NCBI GenBank assembly: GCA_036897095.1
Contig: JAYMSP010000101.1
Coordinates: forward strand, 1 to 64,000
Reading direction: 5' to 3'
Length of the DNA stretch: 64,000 nucleotides
Origin: Plantago elongata
Taxonomy: Eukaryota; Streptophyta; Magnoliopsida; Lamiales; Plantaginaceae
Shown: piece after piece, positions 25,401 through 37,806 of the stretch
Layout: every line of letters begins with the position of its first letter
Numbering within the stretch: the stretch's first letter is position 1
Notes under the pieces: generated by a model
Databases searched by the model: none
What the model was told of the DNA's origin: nothing
The model's input: only the letters and a program-made list of their open reading frames with translations
Translations under genes and position numbers: made by a program

Positions 25401-28400
25401 TAATCAGTTACTCTCATAATTACACTTTACTCCTGTAAGATTTTATACAAATATATGTACTTAAATAACTTAACCTGTTTATCTAGCTAAGTTATACTTT
25501 AGCGTAGAGAAGACTCTATTTAAACATTAAGGAGTTGCTGATGGAAAGTCTTTAATATAAATCTATACCGATGAATAACTATTTCTTTTGAAATAATCTA
25601 TACTATTTAAGCGCTAAGGGAAAGGTCACGTAGACTATATCTTTCTTAAAGGTAAGAATAATTTATAAGCACTTGCCAAGTTCTTTGTATAAATTATAAG
25701 AGACGTGCTTCTTTTCCTTTGCCCCTAAATACTTAGAACAATTAAATATATCATAAACTAGTTAGAAACGGCACTTGTTATACTTAAGAAATTCTTTAAA
25801 AGTAGGTACTAGTATCTTTTCTTTTCCTATAAAAGTGTTTTGCTTGAGTTTTATCTATATAAAATTTTTAATAAATAATAGGTTTTAAATTAAAGTATTT
25901 ATTTTCATATTTAACATATTAGGGTCTCTTGAAAAGTTTATACTTATATCTTATATTATGCAATTATAGTAATAGAGATTTATGCAAAATACGTTTTTAT
26001 TAATCCCTACGAGCCATAAGAATCTTGATTTATAAGGGTTACATGTAATTATTTAAAACGACCGTATTTCTATATAGTTCTATATAGTTAAGTACGTTCT
26101 TCTATAAAATAGGCGCATATATATATATATTAGAAATGCGCGAGGAATGCATATTATATAAGACTAAAAGTAAAGATCTAAAGTCTAACTACAAAGTAGT
26201 AAGGGGAAGCATCTTATTACTTTATTTAAGAATTATGGCTTAAGAAGTATCCTAGTGTGACATTTCTTACTCTTCTATAAAGGTACAAGGAAAGGTTAAT
26301 CTCCTATTTCTATAAAGTATACTAGATAAAAGTACTTCCTATAACAGATACTTTTAAAAGAGGCACGAACAAGTGACTACTACACCTATCAAAGTAAAGC
26401 ATTAATATTAAGGGAGAATTACTTTTGTATATTCTAACTTAGTATACTATACTTATAGAGCTAGAGGTGTTAAGTTCTTACTTCTAAAATTATACGAGAA
26501 GGATATGCTACTCTCTTAATACTAATTTTATGTAGATTTACTGCGCTGCATACTTTACAACTTTAATGGGTTAGACTCGCTTATTAAAGAAGGAAAGGGT
26601 ACTTACTCTTAGATAAAGGTATTCGCGGGAAAGGTGTGTAGCTGTATACTTTAGTTATATAACTTCTTAAGTCATAGTTATCTAGTAAGGTGATAGGTAT
26701 AAAAACTCCCTTATAATTTATCTTTTTTTATAAAAGCAGTAACCCTATTATTTATAAAGTGCTCCCTATGTGTTTATGTAAATCATTTAAAAAATTATTT
26801 AAGGCACGAGTATAATAAACTCCATAAGTTTAAGGGGTTGCTTAGATAACCATATTATTATAACAAATTACTATAACAACGGTACCTTTTAAGAACGCCA
26901 TCTAGGAAATAAATACCTCTCACTATAAGAAATACTGCTTAGTAAGAGGCAAACAATATCTTCTTCTCTAATAACTTTCATGTTTTCTAAAGAGCGCCCC
27001 TCTTATGTAAGCTATAGATTTATAAGTATAGTATAACCATAGTCTTTGGTAGTAGCTAATCTTAATAAAGTATTCGCATATAAGGAAAGGGCGCGCTTCT
27101 CTTCTTCCTCTAAGAAATTATTATATAGTCAAGGGGTAAATACTAGCCCTAGCTTTGCAATTAAAGTATGCCTAGTAAAAAGATGGGTATGGGGCTATAA
27201 GTTTTAGTTACTTATAAGTCAGTTACTCTATTATATAAATATAAAAGTTACTACGTTCATATATTCGTTATAAGAAGATACTCCTATCCTTGAGTATTAA
27301 AAGAATTTAGTAAATAAATATTACTACTTAAGAGAGTAACATATCCATTTAGAATATACTTAATTTAAATTACTAGAAATAGAACATACCCTTTGTTGTA
27401 CTATAAAGCTGGAGTAAAAAATATATATATATTACATAGAATGTCTTAAACATACTTAGAGTCTCCCTCATATCTAGTCTAGTATAACTTTTAGTGAGGT
27501 ATAGTACCTTCCTTTTATAATGTTTACCCTTACCCATCAAGCTATACATTTAGAGTAGTTCCTTAAGCCTTAATTATTATATAATAAAATATTATTTATA
27601 TAACCGTAGTATTATACCCCTTCCTTTATTTTATAATTTATGAAAAGTATACTAGAAGCAATCTTATAAGCATAGAAGGAAAAATTTTTTAAACTATAAA
27701 TATAAAAGATGTAAAATTACCTAAAGAACAAAGAACTCAATCTTTTTTTGTTAAAGAAGGTGCTTATAAGTTACTCCTAATATAATTAATGCTTTATAAG
27801 ATACATATTTAAGAATACGTTTTGAAACTATAGCTATTTCTTAAGCTTACTTAAGTAAACAAGAACCTTTCATCTTTTAAAATGTGGGTATACTAAGAGA
27901 TCCCTTAATAAGGCACCCACCTTATATAACTATGGGTAGTAACTAGTGCACCCCATTATAGCCTTAAAACTTTTTAGATAAATATGTAAACTTAAGTCTT
28001 AAATAACTTATAAATGTGCATGCTCTAGAGAGACCTTATTTTAAAAGTATACTGGAAAGAAGCTTGTCCTTTCCTTTACCTATAATATATATATATGTAT
28101 ATATACACTACTTAGTTTAAATTATATATGCTGAGAGTATAGAGAATATTCTAATATTAACCCTTTATATGGGGCTATTATACAACTTATAGATATATTT
28201 GGCCTAAAAGAGTTGTCCTACTCCTTAGTCATTATATTTTATAAAAAAAGAATTAAGCATTTACCTTATAATAAACCTAGTGATGCACCCTTTTTATAAG
28301 AACTGGGCAGCTTCAATTATTTATTTATTTGCTAGGGAGTGCGCTAGTAAGACTATTTTCTATTTAAAAAAAAAAGAGTTACTGAAGGAGAAAACTCTTT

Positions 28401-30956
28401 ACTTAGTTCTTTATACAAACTATACTCTTTCCCTAATCACTAGTTATTAAGGAGGAGTGTACACTCTCTCTATGCACTATGATATCTTTTAGTAAGCCAT
28501 TAGTAAGATATAACTTTTCTATAATATAAATAAGCTTTAGTAGTAACTCGCTCTTATTATAAAAAAGGTTAAATACACAATTATAAAATATGTTTTAAGG
28601 TATACTTTATACAGTTTAAATTCATTAAAAAGGGAAGAAAATAATCACCCATGCAAGTTATTTAAGGTTTATCCATGAATTTTGCGTTCTAGATAGCTAG
28701 CTCCTACTTTGTAGCATACTTTAACAATTAAGTAGCTTTAGATTATACTCTTAATAAAGAATAGCCAATACTCCTCACAATATTCCCCAATACATATTTA
28801 AATGGCTTTTTTTAGTGAGTAAGCAACCTCTCTTATATGTAAGGAATAGCACTCTTTACTGTTTATAATATAAAAGAGCATTTACTAAAAAAGTCTCCTC
28901 TATTACAAGATATTACTGAGAGTGTACTCACTTATCTCTTTTAATAAAGAGAGGGTATAACATAATCTCGTAGAAGTCTATTACCTCTTCCCTTGACAAA
29001 GATTGTTTACTATTTATTTAGCTAAAGATTTACCAAGCGCTCTACATACTTTATAAACGTGAAGACTTAAAGATACCTTCTTAAATACTTGTTGTGACTT
29101 AAGGATAACTACGTAATTATAATTATATAATACAAGAATCTCTTTAGACCTATCTTTATCTATAACGGAAATAGTCCTGCTCTCTTTTAACTAAAAATAA
29201 GGTATATTACTTAGCAACTAACTATATAGTAATTTCTTCTTAGCTTTTATAAGCTACCTATTTATATAAATATAAAGTATAGGAGTACTCTATTTAGAAA
29301 AATAACTGAGTAAGTCTTGATTATTTAATCCTAGTAATGGGCATAAATTTACCTTAGATCAATTATAAGAAAGTAAGAAACTATCTTCTAGTAATGCATA
29401 AATATTAAGGGCTAAGCTGTTTTTATAAAGGGTAATGCCTCGAGCTAAACTTTAATTAGAGTTAGTTACAAAAGAAAATGCAGCTCTTGCTCTTTATAAA
29501 AAGATGCTAATAAAATACTCTCTTTTCTCTTGTTGTATAAAGGTGTAGCTACTATTTTCTATAAGTTTATAAATAAGTGCCCAATCTATTTTATAAAGTA
29601 GCATATTCTAGATATACCTCATCTATTACTAGTGAACTATAGTTTACCCTATATGGAGAATGTATCTCTTAAAAATATAATATTGTAAGTGTCTTCTTAA
29701 GCAACTCGTGGGTGTACTCTAACCTTATTTACTACAAAGGATTATTAATGATTTATTTTGTTCATACTTATCAAATATAAATAAAAGACTTGAATATGTA
29801 AGTAAGGACCTATTTATACATAGAGGAGAAATATATCTTATACTTTTGTTAAGAGAGTGTTACAACAGGTATCTTGCTATGGTGCAATTCCTTATTACTA
29901 GATACATTATATGCTTAAGAAAGAAGATACTACAGGTGTGTAAACTAGGAGACGTATACTTTTTATAGAACTATTATTGTCTTAAGTATTCCCTTAGATA
30001 ATTTTGGGTAACTTAGAATAATTAAGTGCACCCCCTCTTCTATATTATGTATGAAAGAACTGTAGGAGACTCTACTAACTTATCAAATAATTAAGATTAG
30101 CCTATATATATTTAAGGAAATGACTATATAATATAGTAAACCTTTCTATAACGCAACATTTCTTTAGTAAAACATTGCGCAAATAAAGTTTTGAAGGTGG
30201 AATAAAGAGATTTATCCTTTATAAGCCTATATTTAAAGTAGGTTCTTAATACTAGTATATAAAATTACATCCAATAAAACAAGCCTACTTATTAGTTCCA
30301 TAGCAAAGAGCGCTCGCTAATATGCTTATATTTATAATGAATAGAGAGCTCTTCTTCGCTTATGTCAAGTTATTTACACAACCTAGTCACTTATTATTAT
30401 TAAAAAGAAGGTAATACTCTAACAGTTTTGAGCAACTGAAGTATAAAAGTAATGTGTATATACTCATAGCCTTTTTTCTCACTTACATAATTATATAACA
30501 CTAGTTAAAAGGTCTCTATTTAATATATATATATATTTTTTTTAGCAGCACTATAGAAGATAATAGGGCACGCTTACGTATTATATATAAATAAATATTT
30601 AAGGGTATGTAATTATCAAGTATTATTAATATTAAGAAAAGTAATTATATCGTGAGTAGTTAAAGGACGTACACTTTTATATTTTTCTAAGTTATAAAGA
30701 GATTCTACTATATGCAATAAATATTTATAAGCTCTTAGAAAAGATAGTGTAGAGGCTTCTTTTAGTAAGTTACAGAGATAAAATTTATTACATTATACAT
30801 ACCTAAATAAATTATGTATATTAGATCTGTAAATAGATAGGATATCCTTTACCTTATATATAATAATTTTAATAAAAAGATATTCTCTTATGTATTATCT
30901 CTGATGCTTTGGTTTATATTAGAAAGAGCTATGCACATATTACTCGATGACTCCTT

Positions 30957-31009
30957 TTTAGTTAAAGCTTTGCTATAGTAATAACTCTTATAGTAAAGCT
31001 TTAACTAAA
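30957..31009. repeat. Inverted repeat, 21-bp arms with 11-base loop, one mismatch
   Basis: The left arm begins TTTAGTTAAAGCTTTG (30957-30977) and the right arm ends AAAGCTTTAACTAAA (30989-31009). A single mismatch (G against A) interrupts the pairing. No gene lies nearby. Confidence 0.85.
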
Positions 31010-31500
31010 TTATAAGCCGTGTATTAAGACACATAGGAGTTATCCTGCTATAGTGTTACTAAGAGTATTTGAGGCACACTCTTAGTAAAAGATTTTATTA
31101 TAATATATAAGGGTAGCTCTCTTGTATAATTAAGGGATAGATACATTTCCTCTAGTACTGGATTCTAATGCAGCTCTTTTATAGTTAAGCATCCCTATTT
31201 TAGTATGTCAAGGTACGGGGCATTCTCCAATAAAATGGATCTTTATGATTGTAAATGTGTATTCTTCTTTAATACTTATAAGCAATAAGGTATTATCTCT
31301 ATAGTAAATATGTGCAAAGGTACGAAGCAATCTTAAACCATAAATATGCAACACCATTTATAAGTTAACTAAGACATAGGGCTATAATTTCTTACATCTA
31401 TGAGGAGTACTAGAATTCTGTTATAGTCTTTTTGTTACCCATGAAGTAGAAAAGAATTCACTATGTGATCAAGATCTAATTATAGTTAACATAAATTAAG

Positions 31501-34020
31501 TATTAAGGAATACTTGCTAGATACAATTGTGTTAGGCTTCTTTGGTAGCTGCTGTAGTGTTATTAGTAACTTTTTTAAGCGTAATCATCTTATCTTAGAT
31601 CTATTATGTTATTATTAATTATACATTTCATGTGTAAATTAGCATGATACTTAAAAGAAAGAATGAACTCTTGTTTTATTAGTTAGTAAATGGCTTATAA
31701 AAAATACAAGTGTTCTTCGAAAAGCATACAAATTTCATACAGGAAACGTGCTCAAATCAAATAAGTATTATGCATAAGAGTGAACTATAAGACAACTGTG
31801 TATAAGTTAGCAGTGTAGTCGTTATATACTTAAGTAATAGGGCATGGGATATATGAATTCTGTAATAAAAAATACTCTGTCAGAGTTTTGCCATTTCGTA
31901 CTATGATTTTACTTTTTGACCTAGTGATATTATACACTCTTTCTTTCTGAGAGATAAGTTTACTAATAGTTTACTATAATTACTATAAATAATATATCTA
32001 GTTTTTCGCTGGGGGGTGAGGGGTTGAGGTTATTGCATCTTAAAAGATTATGACAAATTCAAATTACCCCTGTGAGTCTCGTCGTTTTATGCTATACTAT
32101 ATTTAATATACGTTATAAACTAGGGCCTCCTTTATGAATTTGTCTAATTATTTATCTATTTTTTTTACTCTTTACACCTCATGTTTATTATACCACCTTA
32201 GTACGTGCTATCCTTATTGTAATACTTTCAAAAGTGTTTTTTGAAGTATTTCATTCATAAATAGAAAATAATAAACTATAAGATAATTTCCTTATGTTTG
32301 CTTAAGTTTTGTGCTTAAGAAGTAGTTGACTTAACTAAGACATGTTGTTATATTTATTGAGTCATTGCTAGCTAACTTATATATAATTTCTTACCCACGC
32401 AGTTACTCAGCCCACTAAGTTCTCTATAATTACTTAATAAATTTACTTTAAGAACTAACTCCTTGAGAAATACCCAACAAATACTAAGGCTCGCTCTAAC
32501 CGAAAAAGGATGGTAAAGGAAACCCTATGTTTTTGTTTTTTTATCTTACTTGACATTTTCTAGTACATGAAGTAAGAACTATTATAAGTTAACATACTTA
32601 GATACTAAGATCACCTTTATGTTCTGTAAGATTATTAATTCTATACTCCCTTGCCTAGACAAGCTCATCATGCTTGCAGGATCTTTAGTAACATTTTATA
32701 GTAGATACTAGTTTTATTACATAAAATACACTTAACTAAAGCATGGTAATATTGTATACTTTCTATTTTTGGGGTACCATATCATATTCATTTAATATAT
32801 ATATATATATTATAAAATGAATTATATAATATTTATAGTAAAATAAAACATACTTTGATGAAATATAAATGGCTGCAAAGTAAAGGTACTCTAGACTCTA
32901 GTTGTTAAGGACTACTAAAGAATTCTAGTCTATAAGAGCGTTTCTGAGGTAAAAAAAAAGAAAATACTACTTGCTTTTATAAAGTAACATGGTATAAGGA
33001 ATAGAGCAAACCATAAATAGGAAAAGAAGTAAAGAAAATAACCTTAGGAATGTTCTCGAGTCCTTTCACTTACAAGTGATCCGCTCAAGTATTTTTAGAG
33101 TAAAACCATTTATTAACCATTAAGTAAAAAATATAGAATTTCGAAAATATTAAAAAAAAACTTGTTAGTGCCTACAAGGGTATTTATATAGGGCTAAAGA
33201 AAAAGTTGAATATTTCATGTAGTATATCTATATTATTTACTAAGAACTATAAAAATATAGAAATACGTATATAACAATAATATGATCTTGCTGCTGTGAC
33301 TTTAATGCACCCTATATTATTATTATTATACTAGAGGGGTATGTCTTAATCTAATTTACTATAATGTTTTCTTTATTAACGTAGGACCTTATAGTTAGTA
33401 AAAGAGTTACTCCTCTACTCTACAAAAAGCAATGAAATATATTGGTTACTTGATGACTGCTGTATTATTTCTAAGCTCAGTTGTGAGTGCACTACACATA
33501 CCTAAGTATATTTATCTTTGATGAAAGATTTTTCTAAGTTTATACTAATCTAACCCTATAAATAAATAAAGGAAACTTAAGGCAAAGACCTAACAAAGTT
33601 ATCTCAAATCCTACCTAGTACATATAGTATATAATTAGTTTTTTTAATGTTTTTCTCCTGTGATGTGAGTACGCTTATAATGGAGTTACTTTTTTTTATT
33701 AAATGTAAATGAAAGCTTTAAGTTCTTCTTAAGTTAACTTACATAGATGTGTATTTACGTAGCATACTTACTTAATGTAATAGTTTATAATAGAATTTGC
33801 TATGAAAGATATATATCAAACCATAATAATGAAAAGATATGAGGATTACGCGTAGAAGGTATTTTAGATAGAGTTATATGAGTGAGTAAGTAAATCGTTT
33901 GTTTGTAGGTTATTAAGTACTGATTCATTAGGTAGGACTTTGTGTAGGTTAGTAGAGTATGGCTTCTATTTTAGGTAATAAGCTCTATTTCAAAAAGCGA
34001 AAAATTTATAATTAAGTAGC
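31501..34020. other. AT-rich spacer, second texture
   Basis: No gene recognised. Only a GGGGGGTGAGGGG run near 32011-32023 and TA microsatellites (near 32797-32810) stand out. The last bases before 34021 (TTAAGTAGCGA) resemble the conserved LSU rRNA motif TAAGGTAGCGA and may be the ragged 5' edge of the rRNA fragment. Confidence 0.5.
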
Positions 34021-34430
34021 GACCTGCACGAATGGTGTCACGACTGCCCCGCTGTCTCCGGTATGGATCCAGAGAAATTGAAGTCTCCGTGAAGATGCGG
34101 AGTACCAACGGCTAGACGGTAAGACCCCGTGCACCTTAACTATAGCTTTGCATTGCCGGTCTTGCTATAACGTGTAGGATAGGTGAGAGATATGTATGCA
34201 GTAGTGCTTCGGCTTGCTTATGAGTCGTCAGTGAAAGACCATTCCTTCTTCGTTAACAGGCTAACCGTTTCTTATGGGACAGTGTGAGGTGGGTAGTTTA
34301 TCTGGGGCGGATGCCTCCTAAAGGGTAACGGAGGTGTGCAAAGGTAGGCTATGAATGTAATGATGGAAGCATGCCTGACTGTAAGAACCACAAATCGAGC
34401 AGAGACGCAAGCAAGTCGGTCAGAGTGATC
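34021..34430 (+). pseudogene. rrn26: Fragment of mitochondrial large-subunit (26S) rRNA gene, domain IV/V part
   Basis: From GACCTGCACGAATGG through the final GAGTGATC this follows the bacterial-type LSU rRNA, roughly Escherichia coli 23S positions 1965-2430. Landmarks in order: GCTGTCTCC, GAAATTGAA, GTGAAGATGCGGAGTACC, GACGGTAAGACCCCGTG (part of the peptidyl-transferase ring), TAACTATAGCTT, TGTAGGATAGGTGAGAG, GGACAGTGTGAGGTGGGTAGTTT, CTGGGGCGG, CCTCCTAAAGGGTAACGGAGG, and GTCAGAGTGATC. The plant mitochondrial flavour fits better than plastid. Everything before and after is missing: the sequence ahead is AT-rich spacer with only a possible TAAGTAGCGA remnant, and the central-loop half of the active site never follows. 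Some normally fixed bases differ (AGAGAAATT for AGTGAAATT, TCACGACTG for TAACGACTG). This points to a decaying partial copy. A discontinuous rRNA piece that is still used is possible but less likely. Confidence 0.85.
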
Positions 34431-34812
34431 TTAACTCTAAGTGTAAATCTAAGCCCTATCCTTAAATTAATTCGTAGATTTGTTATTTGGGGAATGATCC
34501 ATATATGCACTATATCACTATATAAAACTAAAAAGAATTTCATTTAATATATACTCAGTCATATAAGGAAGGGTAAACCAGAGAAAGTACACTAACAAAG
34601 TATACAATTTTGAGTAATCTAAGCGAGCCTAGTAAGATGAAAGTTCTAGTATTTACAGGGGGAACCTTATAATAAAAGTTATAATTACTACATGGAGTGA
34701 TACAGCATGGATACTGCACAATTTATCTAGTTAAAAATATAATATCGTAAGTAACAAACTCTTTATAAATAAAATGGTATGAATCTTAACCCTACTTAAC
34801 CCTATAAGAATT

Positions 34813-34835
34813 AACTTCGAAAAACACGAAGTTAT
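34813..34835. repeat. 8-bp hairpin followed by T-rich run
   Basis: TAACTTCG (34813-34820) pairs with CGAAGTTA (34828-34835) around a 7-nt loop, followed within about 10 bases by a T-rich run. It resembles a 3'-end hairpin in shape and lies about 380 bases past the rRNA fragment. In DNA this AT-rich I would not call it a terminator. Confidence 0.4.
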
Positions 34836-37788
34836 TTCTTTATTTTTTTTACTTATTATTTTATATAAATTTTATATAATTAAGCACTTTACTATATACC
34901 TCTAAATTCATTGATCTAATCTAAGCTGAACAAAAAAAGTAAAAAGTCTACTCCAAAGTTCACTCTAATCTAGTTTACTAAATCTATAATCTATAGAAAT
35001 TAAAAGAAATTAAAGTTATATAGTGAATACTTAGTAATGTAATAAAGTGCGCGATAAAATAAATGGAATGTAGTACAATTTTATAAAATTTTTAGAAATA
35101 ACGTAGAGGATACAACACGCTTTATTTTATTAAATTTATGTGTCATTATTGTACAAAAATAAAATGAGTTGCTTTTATAAGGAATATAAGGAGTAAGAGA
35201 AATAGCATACATTATGAGTCATCAAATAACAATGTGGGGTAACCTTGCTTATGTAAGTAAGCAACTATAGAGGAAGTTTTTATTAAGTGTCACCCACCAA
35301 ATAGTTTTAGTACTGGGGTGAAGGATATCTAGAATAGAAATAGAATAAATAAAGAGCATAGAATAGAGAATATAAAAATAAAAAGTATGTTTATCAATTA
35401 AGTATGTGTTGCTTATAGTTTAGTAAAGTGAATGTCCTACTAACTTAGAATTATAAGGTATTGCCTAGGAACTGCACTTGTACACTACATTTATTTATAG
35501 ATCCCCACTACGTCTTAAATACGAAATAAAGTGAAAGAAATTTATGATACAAACTATGGGAATGGAATGCTTATACATGAGTACAAATTAAGAATAGAAG
35601 AAGAGGAGGCTTTACCAATTAAATAGGGATAGGGATTACTTTTAGATTTTTTTTACATGTTACATCTGTGTTACTATAAAATTAAAATAAATGCTTAACT
35701 TATGTTATAGGTTTTATACTTGCGCGAGTTATGTACTTTGAAGCTCATACATCATACATAGGTTTACGTGTGCTGTATATACATAATATTCCTTTATAGC
35801 TCTTTCATAGTTTAATAGAAAGAAGAAAAAGAGAAAGAAAAGTAGTTGTCTTTCGCAAGAATAGACGGAACTTATCAAAGAACAAAAAAAGTATAAATTA
35901 TACGTGGAAGTACAAAGAACATTTTTATAAAAAAAAAATAAATCGGTGGGAGAGTCTATGGCCAAATAGCATCCTAAATATCATGAGTATTCTATATAAA
36001 ATAAAGTAGTATCCATTAGAATTTGATGACAATAAGGACAAGACATTATTCAGTAAACACAAAGAGTATTATAGTGTATTTACCAAAGAGGGCCCGTCTC
36101 ATCTCTAGTAAGGAGTTTAAATAAATTCAATCAATGTATACTTTGATTTTTTTCTGCTATGCCTAATTTTTACTAAAGTAAAAACTTACTGTTGTACTAA
36201 TATGAAAATAAAGGCGAAGACTGGTTATAAAGTAACTTCTCTCAGGGAGTCTTCTTTTTTCTTATCTATTTTATTTATCTTGCATATATATATATAATAT
36301 ATGAAGTACACTTATTAGTTAAGAATACAGAACCGAAGGATCCTAAGAAGAGCAAGTAATTTATTGTTCATATTATAAAAAAAAGCTAGACTAGTATAGA
36401 AGAAATTACAAAAAATAAGAAAATCCTTGAGTAGTGAATGCTAGAGTTAGTACTGCTCTGACATAAGTAAATTATAGATTTCATGTAGTAGACTAAGATA
36501 GCTTAGAAGATATGAAGATATATAAGAGCTAATCATAGTGAAAACATAGAATACTACTTATTATATTAGCAGAAAGAAAAAGGAAAGTAAGATGTAAAAT
36601 GACAATGCGTAACTCTAATACATCTAATACAATAGAAATGTAATCCTGCATGTTTATTTTTTTTTAATCCTTTATGAATATGAATCTCTAGTTTTGAGGG
36701 TTCCTCTTAGCCCACAGTTCTCCTATACCTAATATTTGCATCACTTTATCCTTAATCCCTTAGGTTGTCAGTTTTGTGGAATTCGCTAGAAGTTCGTCAT
36801 TTAATTAAGTCTTTACTTAAGTCGTCTATGACTCCCCAAAAATGTAACCGAGGTAATAATGACCACTGCTAAGACAGTGTGATACATAAAACATATAATT
36901 TAAGAAAAGTATATAGGAGAGATAATAGGATAGAAAATTAAGGATATCTATAAGGAAGCTTTCTATATACTATATATAATAAAATAACATATATTATATT
37001 AGAAAGAATTTAATTAAACTAATTTATTATATTTTAAAGGGAGCTTCAACGTATAGAAAAATTTTTTAATTTCAAGTAATATTAATATAAAGAACACAAC
37101 ATACAGTACTACCATATTCAGTTCTCCTTCATATATATATTTCCCATATAAATACTTATTTATATATTCGACGAAGCGCCTATAAAATACTAGCAGATAG
37201 ACTATAAAATTTCAATAGAATAAATAAAGGAGTCTGCCCTAGGATTTGTTTATTAAAAGCCTGTGTTCTCATCTGTAAGTGATTTCCTTTTATATATTCA
37301 TGTATAAGAATGTATACGCTTAGTCTTTTAGTAGGAATGTGGGTCTAAGACTGTTAGTATAGGAATACAATATAGGATAGTGTAGTAAATAGCAAAAGGG
37401 AAAGTATGGCACCACTGTTTTTGTTCTAGTAGATAGTAGGGAATAGAGGGAATAAAGTACTTCATATGAGAATATAAGAAAGCTATAGACAACCCTAAGG
37501 TGTAGACCTAAAAGTATATATAAGATTGCTTGTCCTCTATCTAGAGGGAGAAGTTATTATTCCGAGATATTATATTATTAATTTCGTTAAGCTTTTCCAC
37601 ATAGTTTTACTCTAAGTGAGATTTCGAGATTCCGCTGTGCTGGATCTAACTTGTGCTATTTATGTGTTACCCGCTAAATGAAATATAAATTATATTTAAA
37701 ACCTTCTTGCTTGTATTATTCTTTATAATTTTATATTAAAAGAAAAGTGCACCGTCATTTTCTACTACTAAAAAAAAGTCTAAGACGG

Positions 37789-37806
37789 GATGTAACCGGT
37801 TACATC
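37789..37806. repeat. Perfect 18-bp palindrome with GC core
   Basis: GATGTAACCGGTTACATC is fully self-complementary with an ACCGGT centre, unusual for this AT-rich spacer. It has the shape of a protein-binding dyad, but nothing nearby suggests a regulated gene. Confidence 0.85.

Larger units (their letters stand above)
11451..31500. other. 20-kb AT-rich spacer of word-repeat texture, no gene
   Basis: Long uninterrupted stretch of the first texture. Words such as GTGCACC, GAGTACTC, CTTAAGTA and TATAAA recur throughout, usually as a purine run followed by a pyrimidine run. Runs of 7-10 C occur (near 12410 and 15943-15952). Short open frames at 14593-14778, 17407-17667 and 17969-18166 look like chance. 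It contains the hairpins listed near 17000, 18578, 22424 and 30957. No rRNA, tRNA or protein gene is visible. Confidence 0.65.

Noticed and set aside
34813-34860. Hairpin plus T-rich run as an intrinsic terminator
   Set aside because: The stem is short and AT-containing, T runs are everywhere here, and the nearest upstream feature is a broken rRNA fragment.
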